Assembly: GCF_026155325.1 (NCBI RefSeq)
Contig: NZ_JAPFPW010000013.1
Location: 1-64,000, forward strand
Origin: Desulfobotulus pelophilus
GTDB lineage: Bacteria; Desulfobacterota; Desulfobacteria; Desulfobacterales; ASO4-4
Direction of reading: 5' to 3'
DNA length: 64,000 nt
Position numbers and translations under genes: made by a program. Below, piece by piece: positions 9,122 through 18,554 of the stretch. The first letter of the stretch is position 1, and every line of letters starts with the position of its first letter. Below the pieces are notes generated by a model. It did not search any database and was not told the DNA's origin. It saw nothing but the letters and a program-made list of their open reading frames with translations.

Positions 9122-9575
9122 GCTTTGCAAGCAGGGGTATACGATGCATCCCATCAGTGGATGGCTTTGACAGGGGCAGCTTTTAATCCTTATGCGTTTG
9201 TCTGGGAATGCTGCCTGGTGTTGGTGGGTAGCCAGAAGCTGTGCGGTATGGTGTATATGGGGTTCATGGACGGGGGGAATCGATTGGATTATTTTTTAAA
9301 TCAAAATGTTATTTCTAGATGCTTTTTAATGATCGTGATCATTAAAAAAATGTGATTGCAAAACAAACATGATTATGCCATGTCATGTCAGGCTAAGTAA
9401 CAAGAGATTTTGTAGTTTGTTCCAGGTTCATGTCTGGCTGGCGAGTTTGAAGTTGCAAGTGGTTTGCGTGTTATTTAGGGGCTATAGATTTTTATTGGAT
9501 TGTGTTTGGGGTTGTTGCTGGTCTGAGAGAGAGCGGGTGGTGATATTTATTTAAAAAATTAAGATGGAGTTGCCC
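9122..9575. other. Regulatory region upstream of the cai-fix locus
   Basis: About 450 bases with no credible gene; the short open frames here lack ribosome sites and family features. It is AT-rich toward caiT and holds the perfect palindrome at 9323-9348, listed separately. The length suggests a multi-site control region, as is known for cai promoters in enterobacteria. Confidence 0.45.
9323..9348. promoter_or_regulatory. Perfect 12-bp palindrome, Crp/Fnr-type operator candidate
   Basis: TTTTTAATGATC (9323-9334) and GATCATTAAAAA (9337-9348) form a perfect inverted repeat around GT. The core reads TGAT-CGTG-ATCA, the spacing of Fnr-class boxes (TTGAT-N4-ATCAA). It lies about 230 bases before caiT. 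Too little loop and no GC stem for a terminator. A TetR operator is the alternative. Confidence 0.5.
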
Positions 9576-11090
9576 ATGGATGCAAATGAAAGCAAAAAAA
9601 TACAAATTGATCCCAAGGTTTTTTTCCCATCCCTGATCATTGTTGTTCTTCTCTGCTACCTTACGGTGAGAGATCTTGATGCGTCCAACAGGGTTATCAA
9701 TGCCGTTTTTCATTATGTAACCCACTCCTGGGGATGGGCTTTCGAATGGTACATGGTAGCCATGCTCATTGGCTGGGTCTGGTTGGTTTTCGGTCCTTTG
9801 GCGAGCAAAAAGCTGGGCGATGAGAAGCCAGAATTCAGTACTTTGAGCTGGATTTTTATGATGTTTGCATCCTGCACATCCGCTGCGGTCATCTTCTGGG
9901 GTTGCATAGAGGCATATTATTATGTGGCAACTCCTCCCTTCGGTTTTGAGCCTTTTTCTGTTGATGCCAAAAACTACTCCCTTGCTTACAGTCTTTTCCA
10001 CTGGGGACCCTTGCCATGGGCAACCTACAGCCTCCTGTCCGTTGCCTTTGGTTATTTCATGTTTGTTAAAAAGATTAATGTCATAAGGCCCAGTGGCACC
10101 CTTGAAGCCGTTGTAGGAGAAAAGCATTGCAGGGGATTGTTCGGAGTAGCTGTGGATAATCTCTACATTGTTGCCCTGATTCTCGCCATGGGTACCAGTC
10201 TGGGGCTTGCAACACCCCTTGTAACGGAATGTATTCAATATCTTTTCGGCATACAAAGAACCTTTGCAGTGGATGCGGCGATCATTTCATGCTGGATAGT
10301 ATTCAATGCGGTCTGTGTGGCATTCGGCCTTCAGAAAGGGATCAAGATTGCTAGTGATCTTAGGAGCTATCTCAGTATTATTCTACTTGCATGGGTTCTG
10401 ATTATTGGGGCAACAACATTTACCGTGAACTATTTTACGGACTCTGTGGGAGTACTGCTGAGTAGTTTCGGGAGCATGCTGTTTTATACCGATGCCATTG
10501 GCGAGAGCAGTTTTCCCCAAAACTGGACTGTTTTTTACTGGGCGTGGTGGATTGTTTATGGAATCCAGATGTGTATTTTTCTTGCCCGCATTTCCAGAGG
10601 AAGAACAGTCCGTGAGCTTTGCCTTGGTATGGTAGGTGGGCTTACCGCATCAACCTGGATTCTCTGGACCATCCTTGGAAGCAATACAATGAATATCATG
10701 AATCAGGGTATTCTGGATCTGCCTGCTTTGATCGAATCCAATGGTGTGCCCTACGCAATTGTCCAGACATGGGCTGCCCTGCCCCTGAGTACCATCACAG
10801 TTTGGGGCTTTTTTCTTCTTTGTTTCATAGCCACAGTGACCCTTGTCAATGCCTGTTCTTATACCCTTGCCATGTCCACATGCAAAGAAGCCAGCGGTTA
10901 TGAAGAGCCTCCTGTATGGGTTCGTGTTGGCTGGTCTGTGCTTGTGGGTATTATCGGCATAACTCTTTTGGCTCTGGGTGGTCTGCGTCCTATTCAGACC
11001 GCCATTATTGCGGGCGGTTGTCCTCTGTATTTTGTTAACATTATGATTATTATAGCTTTTTTTAAGGATGCAAAACGCAGCGGCTGGTAG
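9576..11090 (+). CDS. caiT: L-carnitine/gamma-butyrobetaine antiporter CaiT
   Basis: Inner-membrane BCCT-family transporter that exchanges external carnitine or crotonobetaine for internal gamma-butyrobetaine. The ATG at 9576 follows GGAG and gives 504 residues, the length I recall for Escherichia coli CaiT; the frame opens slightly upstream at 9564. The sequence follows CaiT from end to end, with [20 protein letters not shown], the Trp-rich segment [13 protein letters not shown] and the C-terminal [10 protein letters not shown]. Twelve membrane helices are expected. It opens the cai-fix locus, and caiA follows after 35 bases. Confidence 0.96.
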   Translation: MDANESKKIQIDPKVFFPSLIIVVLLCYLTVRDLDASNRVINAVFHYVTHSWGWAFEWYMVAMLIGWVWLVFGPLASKKLGDEKPEFSTLSWIFMMFASCTSAAVIFWGCIEAYYYVATPPFGFEPFSVDAKNYSLAYSLFHWGPLPWATYSLLSVAFGYFMFVKKINVIRPSGTLEAVVGEKHCRGLFGVAVDNLYIVALILAMGTSLGLATPLVTECIQYLFGIQRTFAVDAAIISCWIVFNAVCVAFGLQKGIKIASDLRSYLSIILLAWVLIIGATTFTVNYFTDSVGVLLSSFGSMLFYTDAIGESSFPQNWTVFYWAWWIVYGIQMCIFLARISRGRTVRELCLGMVGGLTASTWILWTILGSNTMNIMNQGILDLPALIESNGVPYAIVQTWAALPLSTITVWGFFLLCFIATVTLVNACSYTLAMSTCKEASGYEEPPVWVRVGWSVLVGIIGITLLALGGLRPIQTAIIAGGCPLYFVNIMIIIAFFKDAKRSGW

Positions 11091-11125
11091 TTGGATATCA
11101 TCCGTTCAAAACGAGGAGGTTTCTT

Positions 11126-12262
11126 ATGGATTTCAAGCTGAGTGATGAGCAGGAATTGTTTGTGGCCGGTGTCCGGGAGCTTATGGAAAGGGATGCCTGG
11201 GAAGGCTATTTTGCCGAGTGTGATGAAAAACACCAGTATCCTGAAAGATGGGTGAAAGAGCTGGCTGATCTGGGCGTGGACACCATGATGCTGCCAGAAG
11301 AGCATGGTGGTATGGATGCCAGTATGGTTACCCTCACCGCCATATGGGAAGAGCTGGGAAGATTGGGAGGGCCTACCTATGTGCTGTATCAGCTTCCCGG
11401 TTTCAATACGATTCTGCGGGAAGGAACACAGGATCAGATTGATAAAATATTCGCCTTCCGGGGAACCGGCAAGCAAATGTGGAATTCAGCCATTACCGAG
11501 CCCGGTGCCGGTTCCGATGTGGGCAGCCTGAAAACGACTTATACCCGTAAAGATGGCAAGGTTTATCTCAACGGGCACAAGTGCTTTATCACCAGTAGTC
11601 AGTATGCTCCCTATCTTGTTGTGATGGCAAGGGATGGTTTGGCAGAAGCACCCGTCTTTTCAGAGTGGTTCGTGGATATGAGTAAGCCCGGTATCAAGCT
11701 GAACCCCCTTGAAAAATTGGGGTTACGCATGGACAGTTGCTGTGAAGTTATTTTTGATAACGTGGAACTTGAGGAGACAGATCTCTTCGGTAAAGAGGGC
11801 AATGGTTTTAACCGTGTAAAAGAAGAGTTTGATGCGGAACGTTTTCTTGTGGCCTGCACAAACTACGGAGTGGCTTACTGTGCTTTTGAAGATGCGGCAA
11901 AGTATGCGAACCAGAGGGTTCAGTTTGGGGAAGCCATCGGAAGAACGCAGCTGATCCAGGAAAAGTTTGCCCTTATGGCCATCAAGTTAAACAGTATGAA
12001 GAACATGCTGTATGAGACTGCCTGGAAAATTGATCAGGGAACTGCCACTTCTGGCGATGCAGCTATGTGCAAGTATTTCTGTGCCAATGCGTCTTTTGAA
12101 GTTGTGGATTCAGCCATGCAGGTTCTGGGAGGCATTGGCGTGGCCGGAGGGCACCGCGTATCCCGTTTTTGGCGTGATCTGCGTATAGACAGGCTTTCCG
12201 GTGGATCGGATGAAATGCAGATTCTTACCTTGGGCCGCTCCGTTCTTAAAGCGTATCGGTAG
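11126..12262 (+). CDS. caiA: Crotonobetainyl-CoA reductase CaiA
   Basis: FAD enzyme of the acyl-CoA dehydrogenase family that reduces crotonobetainyl-CoA to gamma-butyrobetainyl-CoA. The 378 residues start after a strong GAGGAGG site. Recognisable segments include the flavin-binding stretch [12 protein letters not shown], the substrate/FAD segment [18 protein letters not shown], and the C-terminal [19 protein letters not shown] with [13 protein letters not shown]. Closely parallels enterobacterial CaiA throughout. Electrons are expected from FixABCX, encoded downstream. Confidence 0.96.
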   Translation: MDFKLSDEQELFVAGVRELMERDAWEGYFAECDEKHQYPERWVKELADLGVDTMMLPEEHGGMDASMVTLTAIWEELGRLGGPTYVLYQLPGFNTILREGTQDQIDKIFAFRGTGKQMWNSAITEPGAGSDVGSLKTTYTRKDGKVYLNGHKCFITSSQYAPYLVVMARDGLAEAPVFSEWFVDMSKPGIKLNPLEKLGLRMDSCCEVIFDNVELEETDLFGKEGNGFNRVKEEFDAERFLVACTNYGVAYCAFEDAAKYANQRVQFGEAIGRTQLIQEKFALMAIKLNSMKNMLYETAWKIDQGTATSGDAAMCKYFCANASFEVVDSAMQVLGGIGVAGGHRVSRFWRDLRIDRLSGGSDEMQILTLGRSVLKAYR

Positions 12263-12368
12263 GGAAGTGGTGCCGTGAACATTCGCTGCTCAGAGCCATT
12301 CCCTGGTTTTTTTTGAATGTTGAAAGGAGTGTGGTTTCGGAGCAGCCACAGAAATATGAGGTATGGGT

Positions 12369-13586
12369 ATGACGCAAGCACTGAATACACCTGAATTTGG
12401 TCCCCTTCAAGGGGTGAGAGTTGTTTTTTCTGCCATTGAGATTGCCGGTCCATTTGCTGCACAGATGCTTGCAGAGTGGGGTGCGGAGGTAATCTGGATA
12501 GAAAATGTTGCCTATGGTGACACTATCCGGGTTCAGAAGAATTACCCTCACTTGTCCCGTCGTAATCTTCATGCTCTGTCTTTGAATATCTTTTCAGATG
12601 AGGGAAAAGAGATTTTTTTAAAGCTCATGGAGACAACGGACATTTTTATTGAGTCCAGTAAGGGCCCGGCCTTTGCCCGCAGGGGGATCACTGATGAGTT
12701 GTTGTGGAAGCATAACAAAGCTCTCGTCATTGCACATCTTTCCGGGTTCGGTCAGCATGGAGTTCCAGAGTACACCAATCTTGCAGCATACAATACCATA
12801 GCTCAGGCTTTCAGTGGCTATCTTATTCAGAACGGTGACAAGGATCAGCCCATGCCCTCATTTCCCTATACAGCCGACTATATTTCCGGATTTACGGTTG
12901 TCAGTTCTGCGCTGGCGGCTCTCCTGAATGCCCGTAAAACCGGGGTTGGAGAAAGTATCGATGTGGCCATGTATGAAGCCATGCTGAGGGTTGGGCAGTA
13001 CTACATGATGGATTATTTTAATGGTGGAGAGCTCTGTCCGCGTATGACAAAGGGTAAAGATCCAATATGGGCCGGCTGCGGACTTTATACCTGTAAAGAT
13101 GGATATATTGTTACAGAAATAGTTGGTGAACCTCAGGTGGAGAGTATTTTTGAGATTCTGGGTCTTTCCGAACACCTAGGTAGTGAATCTCTTCCTGAAG
13201 GAACTCAGCTGATAGCCAGAGAGAATTCTGTGGCCGGGCTCTTTGAAGAAAAGCTGGATGCTTTTTTTCTTGAGAAAACGGCCGCCGAAGCTCTTGAAAT
13301 ACTGGCGGGCATAAAAGTGGCTGGCGCCAAGGTTCTCACTGTTCCCGAGCTGGAATATAATCCTCAGTACATCGCGCGCCAGTCCCTGACGGAGTGGGAT
13401 GCTATGGATGGCAGCAAGGTCAGAGGGCCGAACGTTATGCCCCGATTTACGAATGCGCCATGCAGAATATGGCGTGGCCTGCCTTCTAAAGGTATGGATA
13501 CGGCCTTGATTTTAGGGGAGATTGGTTATTCCGAAGAAGAGATAACGGCTTTGCTTGATAAGAACATCATAGCGATGCCGGGGTAG
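12369..13586 (+). CDS. caiB: L-carnitine CoA-transferase CaiB
   Basis: Class III (FRC family) CoA-transferase that moves CoA from gamma-butyrobetainyl-CoA to carnitine or crotonobetaine, so only a primer amount of CoA ester is needed. I chose ATG 12369 rather than 12363 because GAGG at 12358-12361 is well spaced only from the former; the product is then 405 residues, the usual length. The catalytic Asp lies in [10 protein letters not shown] near residue 170. Further family segments are [13 protein letters not shown] and [20 protein letters not shown]. It follows caiA by about 100 bases. Confidence 0.95.
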   Translation: MTQALNTPEFGPLQGVRVVFSAIEIAGPFAAQMLAEWGAEVIWIENVAYGDTIRVQKNYPHLSRRNLHALSLNIFSDEGKEIFLKLMETTDIFIESSKGPAFARRGITDELLWKHNKALVIAHLSGFGQHGVPEYTNLAAYNTIAQAFSGYLIQNGDKDQPMPSFPYTADYISGFTVVSSALAALLNARKTGVGESIDVAMYEAMLRVGQYYMMDYFNGGELCPRMTKGKDPIWAGCGLYTCKDGYIVTEIVGEPQVESIFEILGLSEHLGSESLPEGTQLIARENSVAGLFEEKLDAFFLEKTAAEALEILAGIKVAGAKVLTVPELEYNPQYIARQSLTEWDAMDGSKVRGPNVMPRFTNAPCRIWRGLPSKGMDTALILGEIGYSEEEITALLDKNIIAMPG

Positions 13587-13671
13587 GGATCTCATGAATC
13601 GGCAGTGATCATCGCTTGAGGCAAAATGGCGACTGTTTTTATGCCGGTCCCTGTATGGGAGGTGGGGAATT

Positions 13672-15282
13672 GTGGATATAGTAGGAGAAAAATCGCTGGG
13701 ATGTTTTTGGGAAAAGCTTGCCCTCCTTTATGGCAGCAGAACAGCTCTGGTATTTGAAGACAGTTCAGGCCGCACCTGCGAGTATAGTTATGCCGATCTG
13801 AATGCGGAGATATGCAGGGCTGCCAATCTGTTTCATGGCTTAGGCATTGAAAGTGGTGACAGGGTTCTGCTGCAGCTTCATAACAGTCCAGAATTTCTTA
13901 TAGCCTGGTTTGGTCTTTCTTTTCTTGGAGCGGTCAGTGTTCCTTTGAACGTTCATTACCAGGAAAGTGAGTGTGCCTACATCCTGGAGAAGTGCCGGCC
14001 AAAAGCTATCGTGGTGGAGGAGTCTTTTCTGCATCTGCATGGGAGAAAATGCAGTGATAACGAAAGAAGTGTTGAAATCGTGCTGATTGCCCGGCTGGAT
14101 GGAGACACAGAACATGCCGGTTGCCTGAATTTTAATACTCTTTTGAAAAATCAGAGCTCTGGTCTGGCAGAGAAGTTTTTAGTTTCCCCTGATGCCCCTG
14201 CCGAAATTCTGTTTACTTCCGGCACTACATCAAAGCCCAAGGGCGTTGTCATTACTCACCATAACCTCCTGTTTGCCGGTCGTTACACAGCATGGCAATG
14301 TTGCATGAGGTCCGAAGACAGATACCTCACCATGATGCCGGCATGGCATATTGATTTTCAGTGTACGGCAGCTATGCCGACCTTCGCATCGGGTGCAACA
14401 TTTATCATGCTGGAAAGCTACAGTGCCCGAAAATTCTGGCAGCAGGTGTGTATTCACAGGGCAACCATAACGGAATGTATCCCTCTTATGGTGAGGACCT
14501 TGATGCTGCAACCTCAGAGATCATGGGAAAAAGATCACTGTCTGCGGGAGGTTTTCTTTTATCTGACTCTGACGGAACAGGAAAAAGAAGCTTTTGTTGA
14601 GCGTTTTCATGTCAGGTTTCTGACTTCCTATGGCATGACGGAATCCATTGTCGGTGTCATTGGAGACTGCCCGGGAGATGAGCGGCGGTGGCCCTCCATG
14701 GGCAGGCCTGGTTTTGGGTATGAAGTAAAGGTTATTGGCTGTGACGGTATGGAAGTGTCGCCTGGTTGTGTCGGTGAAATATGCATCAAAGGTGTTCCGG
14801 GCAGAACTCTTTTTAAGGAGTACTATATGGACCACGATGCTACGGCAAAGGCCCTGGATGCAGAGGGTTGGCTGCGCACGGGTGACAGGGGATATATGGA
14901 TGGAGATGGGTACTTTTATTTTGTGGATCGTCAGATAAATGTGATTAAAAGGTCTGGGGAGAATATTTCCAGTACGGAGATAGAGTGCTTTCTGCAGGAT
15001 CATCCTAAGGTGATGGAGGCGGCTGTGATAGGCGTTCCGGACACCATTTGTGATGAAAGTATCAAGGCGTTTGTGATTCCGAAGGAGGGGGAACAGGTGA
15101 GTGAAAAGGAGCTTCTGGAATACTGCTCCATGCATATTGCCAAGTTCAAGCTTCCTGGTTCTGTAGAAATTCGAGAAAGTTTTCCAAGAACCTGTACGGG
15201 CAAGGTTCGCAAGAATCTGCTCCGGGAAGAAACCCTTGGGTTGTCAGGAAAAAGTAGTTCTGTGGAGTGTGGTCTGGCGTAA
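13672..15282 (+). CDS. caiC: Carnitine/crotonobetaine--CoA ligase CaiC
   Basis: Adenylate-forming enzyme that makes the first CoA ester from carnitine, crotonobetaine or butyrobetaine with ATP. It starts with GTG at 13672, nine bases after GGGAGG, giving 536 residues. The AMP-binding signature is LFTSGTTSKPKGVVIT; the A5-type motif is SYGMTESIVG; the hinge motif is GWLRTGDRGYM; and the C-terminal catalytic Lys lies in RTCTGKVRKNL. The N-terminus MDIVGEKSL resembles CaiC MDIIG. Insertions account for about 20 residues more than the enterobacterial enzyme. Confidence 0.93.
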   Translation: MDIVGEKSLGCFWEKLALLYGSRTALVFEDSSGRTCEYSYADLNAEICRAANLFHGLGIESGDRVLLQLHNSPEFLIAWFGLSFLGAVSVPLNVHYQESECAYILEKCRPKAIVVEESFLHLHGRKCSDNERSVEIVLIARLDGDTEHAGCLNFNTLLKNQSSGLAEKFLVSPDAPAEILFTSGTTSKPKGVVITHHNLLFAGRYTAWQCCMRSEDRYLTMMPAWHIDFQCTAAMPTFASGATFIMLESYSARKFWQQVCIHRATITECIPLMVRTLMLQPQRSWEKDHCLREVFFYLTLTEQEKEAFVERFHVRFLTSYGMTESIVGVIGDCPGDERRWPSMGRPGFGYEVKVIGCDGMEVSPGCVGEICIKGVPGRTLFKEYYMDHDATAKALDAEGWLRTGDRGYMDGDGYFYFVDRQINVIKRSGENISSTEIECFLQDHPKVMEAAVIGVPDTICDESIKAFVIPKEGEQVSEKELLEYCSMHIAKFKLPGSVEIRESFPRTCTGKVRKNLLREETLGLSGKSSSVECGLA

Positions 15283-15401
15283 GACGCATAAGCCCGTAAT
15301 TTTTTTATGAGGGCAGGGAGATTTTTTGGGCAATAAAAATGATCATGGTTATAAAATAGTCTTTGATTTTTTAATGGTAGCGTGAAAATAAGGAGGTAAT
15401 C

Positions 15402-16253
15402 ATGGCACTGAAGCTGGATATGCAGGGAAAAACCTATGGACCCTTTGTACGCAAGTATGATTTTCGGGAGCTGATTCTGTTTGCCCTTGGATGTGGTGCC
15501 GGCGCAGACGGTAAAACGGACCTTGCGTATGTTTATGAAAAGGATCTCAAGGTGCTTCCAATGTTTGCAGCTATGCCAATCGTGGACAGTGAGGTTACAA
15601 AAACCATTGATTACGGCTTTGATTGGGGTGGATCCCTTCACTGGGGTTTTGATCTGCAGTTTCATCAACCGATTACCAGCCTGTCCGGGACCCTGAGTAC
15701 CCATGTGTTGTTGAAGGGACTGTACGATCGCGGAGAGGGACGTGGCTGTCTGGCTCAGCACATTGGAGAAACGTTTGATGAGAATGGAATAAAGCTGTTT
15801 ACCAATGAAAGCTGGGACTGCGCTCTGTACGATGGCGGTTTTGGAGGCCCTAAAGCCCCTCAGGATCTGGTGGAAATACCTGAAAGGAGTCCTGACTATG
15901 AAGTTGTTGAATGTGTTCCTCGTAATCAGGCACTGATATATCGCCTTTCCGGGGACTATCATCCTCAGCACATAGACTGGGAATATGCCCGGGAGAATGG
16001 ACATGAAATGCCCATCCTTCACGCTGTCAGTACAGCTGGCTTCGCTTGCCGTCACATTATTAAAACCTTCATCCCTGGTGAGCCGGAGCGGCTTACACGC
16101 TTTAAGACCCGTATTACCAAGCCCCTATATCCCGGTGTTACCATTAAAACTCAGATGTGGAAGTGGGATGATAACTCTATTCACTTCAGGGTTGTTGATG
16201 CAGACCATCCAGACAAAATATACCTGAATTTTGCCCTGGCAGAGTGGAAATAG
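15402..16253 (+). CDS. MaoC-like hydratase-2 protein in the CaiD position
   Basis: A 283-residue double hot-dog protein of the MFE-2/hydratase-2 type. The N-terminal half carries the family segment FALGCGAG...LAYVYEKDL.VLPMF (residues 28-55). The C-terminal half carries YRLSGDYHPQHID at 180-192, the hydratase-2 motif, followed by PILHAVSTAGF. In the family, Asp, Asn and His act in a D-x-N-P-x-H pattern; here Asp185 and His190 are kept but Asn is His187. It starts after a perfect AAGGAGGTAATC site and lies between caiC and fixA, where E. coli has CaiD, a crotonase-fold enzyme. I infer it hydrates crotonobetainyl-CoA or dehydrates carnitinyl-CoA. No CaiD or CaiE is present in the window. Confidence 0.8.
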   Translation: MALKLDMQGKTYGPFVRKYDFRELILFALGCGAGADGKTDLAYVYEKDLKVLPMFAAMPIVDSEVTKTIDYGFDWGGSLHWGFDLQFHQPITSLSGTLSTHVLLKGLYDRGEGRGCLAQHIGETFDENGIKLFTNESWDCALYDGGFGGPKAPQDLVEIPERSPDYEVVECVPRNQALIYRLSGDYHPQHIDWEYARENGHEMPILHAVSTAGFACRHIIKTFIPGEPERLTRFKTRITKPLYPGVTIKTQMWKWDDNSIHFRVVDADHPDKIYLNFALAEWK

Positions 16254-16337
16254 CCATACCCTGTCTGCCGATGTCCAGAAAAACTTCGGAAAAAACAGTC
16301 CAGGGTTGATCATCTTATATAGGAAGGAAAATGGGAT

Positions 16338-17111
16338 ATGAAAATTGTTGTGGCTTGTAAGCTGGTTCCTGAGGAGCAGGATATTCGCATTGAGGCAGAC
16401 GGCTCTCTGGAAATGGGCAAGGCATCTTATAAGATAAGTCCCTTTGATTTGAATGCCATGGAAGCGGCCGTTCAGCTCAGAAATCATGCTAAAGAAGGAA
16501 CGGTTACTGCGCTGAGTATCGGCGGCAGAGAGTTGGAAAATACCAAAGCAAGAAAAGATATTCTGTCTAGAGGGGCTGATGATCTGATCCTGGTAATGGA
16601 TGATGACTTCAGCGGAATTCTTCCCCATAAAACAGCAGAAATTATGGCCGCATCAGTCCGTGGTATGGGATTTGACCTGTTGATCTGTGGTGATGGTTCG
16701 GGAGATCTGTATGCCCAGCAGGTCGCTATGCGGACGGGTGGGCTTCTTGGAGTCGCGGCTGTGAGTGGAGTCAGCAGGATTCTCGGTATGGAAGCAGGAA
16801 CGTTGAGGGTAGAGAGAGTTCTGGAAAGTGTGGTGGAAGTTCTTGAAATTCCCCTTCCTGCGGTTATTTCCGTTTCAACGGACATCAATGTGCCGGCCAT
16901 TCCTGGTATGAAAGCCATTCTTAGTGCGGCGAAAAAACCCGTTACGGTGATGGCCGCCGAAGATCTTGGTCCCTTGTCGTCTTCCGTTCTTGTTGACATG
17001 GTGGAAGTAAAAGCTCCCAGGCAGAAAGAGCGGAAAAAATTGATAGTTGAAGGCGATAGCGAAGAAAAAATTTCTGAATTTATTAATCATTTGCGTAAAG
17101 TTCTGAACTGA
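16338..17111 (+). CDS. fixA: Electron transfer flavoprotein beta subunit FixA
   Basis: Small subunit of the FixAB electron transfer flavoprotein, which passes electrons to CaiA in the carnitine pathway. The 257 residues show the ETF-beta opening MKIVVACKLVP, the segment KISPFDLNAMEAAVQLR, and the domain binding the non-FAD cofactor with LLICGDGSGDLYAQQVA. The ribosome site AGGAAGG lies just upstream. FixB starts 12 bases after the stop. It belongs to the Fix branch rather than the fatty-acid ETF branch by length and by its cai neighbours. Confidence 0.93.
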   Translation: MKIVVACKLVPEEQDIRIEADGSLEMGKASYKISPFDLNAMEAAVQLRNHAKEGTVTALSIGGRELENTKARKDILSRGADDLILVMDDDFSGILPHKTAEIMAASVRGMGFDLLICGDGSGDLYAQQVAMRTGGLLGVAAVSGVSRILGMEAGTLRVERVLESVVEVLEIPLPAVISVSTDINVPAIPGMKAILSAAKKPVTVMAAEDLGPLSSSVLVDMVEVKAPRQKERKKLIVEGDSEEKISEFINHLRKVLN

Positions 17112-17123
17112 TACGGGGGGGAT

Positions 17124-18074
17124 ATGAGCAAGGTGTCGAATGTATGGGTGTTCAGTGATTCCGATTCTCGTTTGCCGGAGGTGATAGCCGGGGGCTTGCA
17201 GCTGGGAGAAAAGGTATCCGTTTTTGTGGTTGGATCTGAAGAGGCTGTAACTTTGGCATATGCCCTGGGTGCAGAAAAGGTTTATTTTATAGAAAAAGAA
17301 GAATCCAGACTGATCGAAAGCTATGCGGATACCATGGCTGCTGTTATAGCCGGGGAGGGTGGAAGGTCTCTGATCATGATGCCCGGGACAAGGTGCTGCA
17401 AGGGTCTGGCTTCTCTTTTGGGTGTCAGGCTTGGGGCCGGGGTGATGACCGATGTGTCGGAGTTGTCATCGGAAGATGGTAAGGTCCATGGCAAGCGTAT
17501 GGTGTTGGGTGGTCTGGCCATTGGCGCGGAAAGGGTGCAGTCAGCTGTCTCCATAGCCGTTATCGCCGGTGGCACGTATAGTCCCGCAGAGCCTGATACA
17601 TCCCGAACGGGAGAGGCTGTGAAGCTTGATTATATTGAACCAGCCGTATCCGTTCGTTGCACGGAGCGTCGTCCGAGGGAAGGAAGCCGGGTGGATCTTG
17701 CCCGGGCCAGGCGTGTGGTAGGGATAGGCAGGGGGATTGCCAGGCAGGAAGATATTGCCATGGTGGAGGATTTTTGTTCCGTCATTGATGCTGAGCTTGG
17801 ATGTTCCCGCCCGATTGCAGAGGGTGAGAAGTGGATGGAGCATGAACGTTATATCGGTATTTCCGGCGTCATGCCCAAACCGGATCTTTATATGGCTCTG
17901 GGAATTTCCGGCCAGATTCAGCATATGGTTGGAGCCAATGGTTCCCAGAGTATTGTTGCTGTGAACAAGGATAAGAATGCCCCTATCTTTCAGTATGCTG
18001 ATTATGGAATCGTTGGTGACCTCTATAAGGTTGTGCCTGCCCTTGTTAAGGCTTTCAAAAGTAATCAGGACTGA
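17124..18074 (+). CDS. fixB: Electron transfer flavoprotein alpha subunit FixB
   Basis: Large ETF subunit that holds FAD and forms the heterodimer with FixA. The 316 residues contain the N-terminal ETF domain and the C-terminal FAD domain with GRGIARQEDIAMVEDFC, GISGQIQHMVGANGSQ and the end segment FQYADYGIVGDLYKVVPAL. In E. coli fixB is followed directly by fixC; here a 345-base structured region, a small gene and a symporter gene lie between them. Confidence 0.94.
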   Translation: MSKVSNVWVFSDSDSRLPEVIAGGLQLGEKVSVFVVGSEEAVTLAYALGAEKVYFIEKEESRLIESYADTMAAVIAGEGGRSLIMMPGTRCCKGLASLLGVRLGAGVMTDVSELSSEDGKVHGKRMVLGGLAIGAERVQSAVSIAVIAGGTYSPAEPDTSRTGEAVKLDYIEPAVSVRCTERRPREGSRVDLARARRVVGIGRGIARQEDIAMVEDFCSVIDAELGCSRPIAEGEKWMEHERYIGISGVMPKPDLYMALGISGQIQHMVGANGSQSIVAVNKDKNAPIFQYADYGIVGDLYKVVPALVKAFKSNQD

Positions 18075-18420
18075 TATTTCTTGATATGGCTATATGTGAA
18101 GACAGTGCCCAGCCTTTTCAAGAATCTCATTGGAATGGCAGCACGGAAAGGCTGGTCCTTTATGCTGGCAGGTCCGTGCTGTTATTTTCCGGAATAAGAA
18201 GAAAGATCACTTTTTTTGAGATGGCTGCCGTTGCATTTCTTTTGTAACGGCTGCGATGGTTTCTGGACAGGGGTGGTCGGGCGGCTTTCGGACCTTGGGC
18301 TGGTATCTGGAGGGCAGGTACTTTTTTGAAGCAGGGGGGCGCTGACTGGGAGAAAGCCATAGACATAACGTGAGCGCAGACTGGTCCCGAAAGGGGCGGT
18401 GCTTGCAGAGCGGAGGAGCT
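18075..18420 (+). other. Structured RNA region between fixB and the small membrane gene
   Basis: No gene, but much pairing potential. CCAGCCTTT (18109-18117) pairs perfectly with AAAGGCTGG (18147-18155), and CAGCACGG (18139-18146) pairs perfectly with CCGTGCTG (18174-18181). The two stems interlock and abut, so they form either an H-type pseudoknot or two exclusive folds. A 9-bp hairpin follows (GCCGTTGCA 18227-18235, TGTAACGGC 18243-18251), and a GAAA-loop hairpin lies near 18390. It may be a leader controlling the symporter or a processing signal. Confidence 0.4.
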
Positions 18421-18540
18421 ATGGGAGAGATCGTTTTTTCTATTTTCATTGGTGGCTGTTTAGCTGCTGCTGGTTTGGTTTTGGTCGGGTGGTTGCACCG
18501 GGAGCAGAGCCGGAACAGGCCCGGCAGAAAAAGAACCTGA
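18421..18540 (+). CDS. Small single-pass membrane protein (39 residues)
   Basis: An ATG at 18421 directly follows CGGAGGAGCT, a very strong ribosome site. The frame reads MGEIVFSIFIGGCLAAAG, continues with a hydrophobic LVLVGW, then a basic tail ending in GRKRT and a TGA at 18538-18540. This is one membrane helix with a positive inside end. It stops 14 bases before the GTG of the symporter, whose own ribosome site lies between. I do not recognise the family. By position I infer a partner of the symporter, as other solute symporters have small accessory proteins. Confidence 0.65.
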   Translation: MGEIVFSIFIGGCLAAAGLVLVGWLHREQSRNRPGRKRT

Positions 18541-18554
18541 GTGGAGGTGATATT

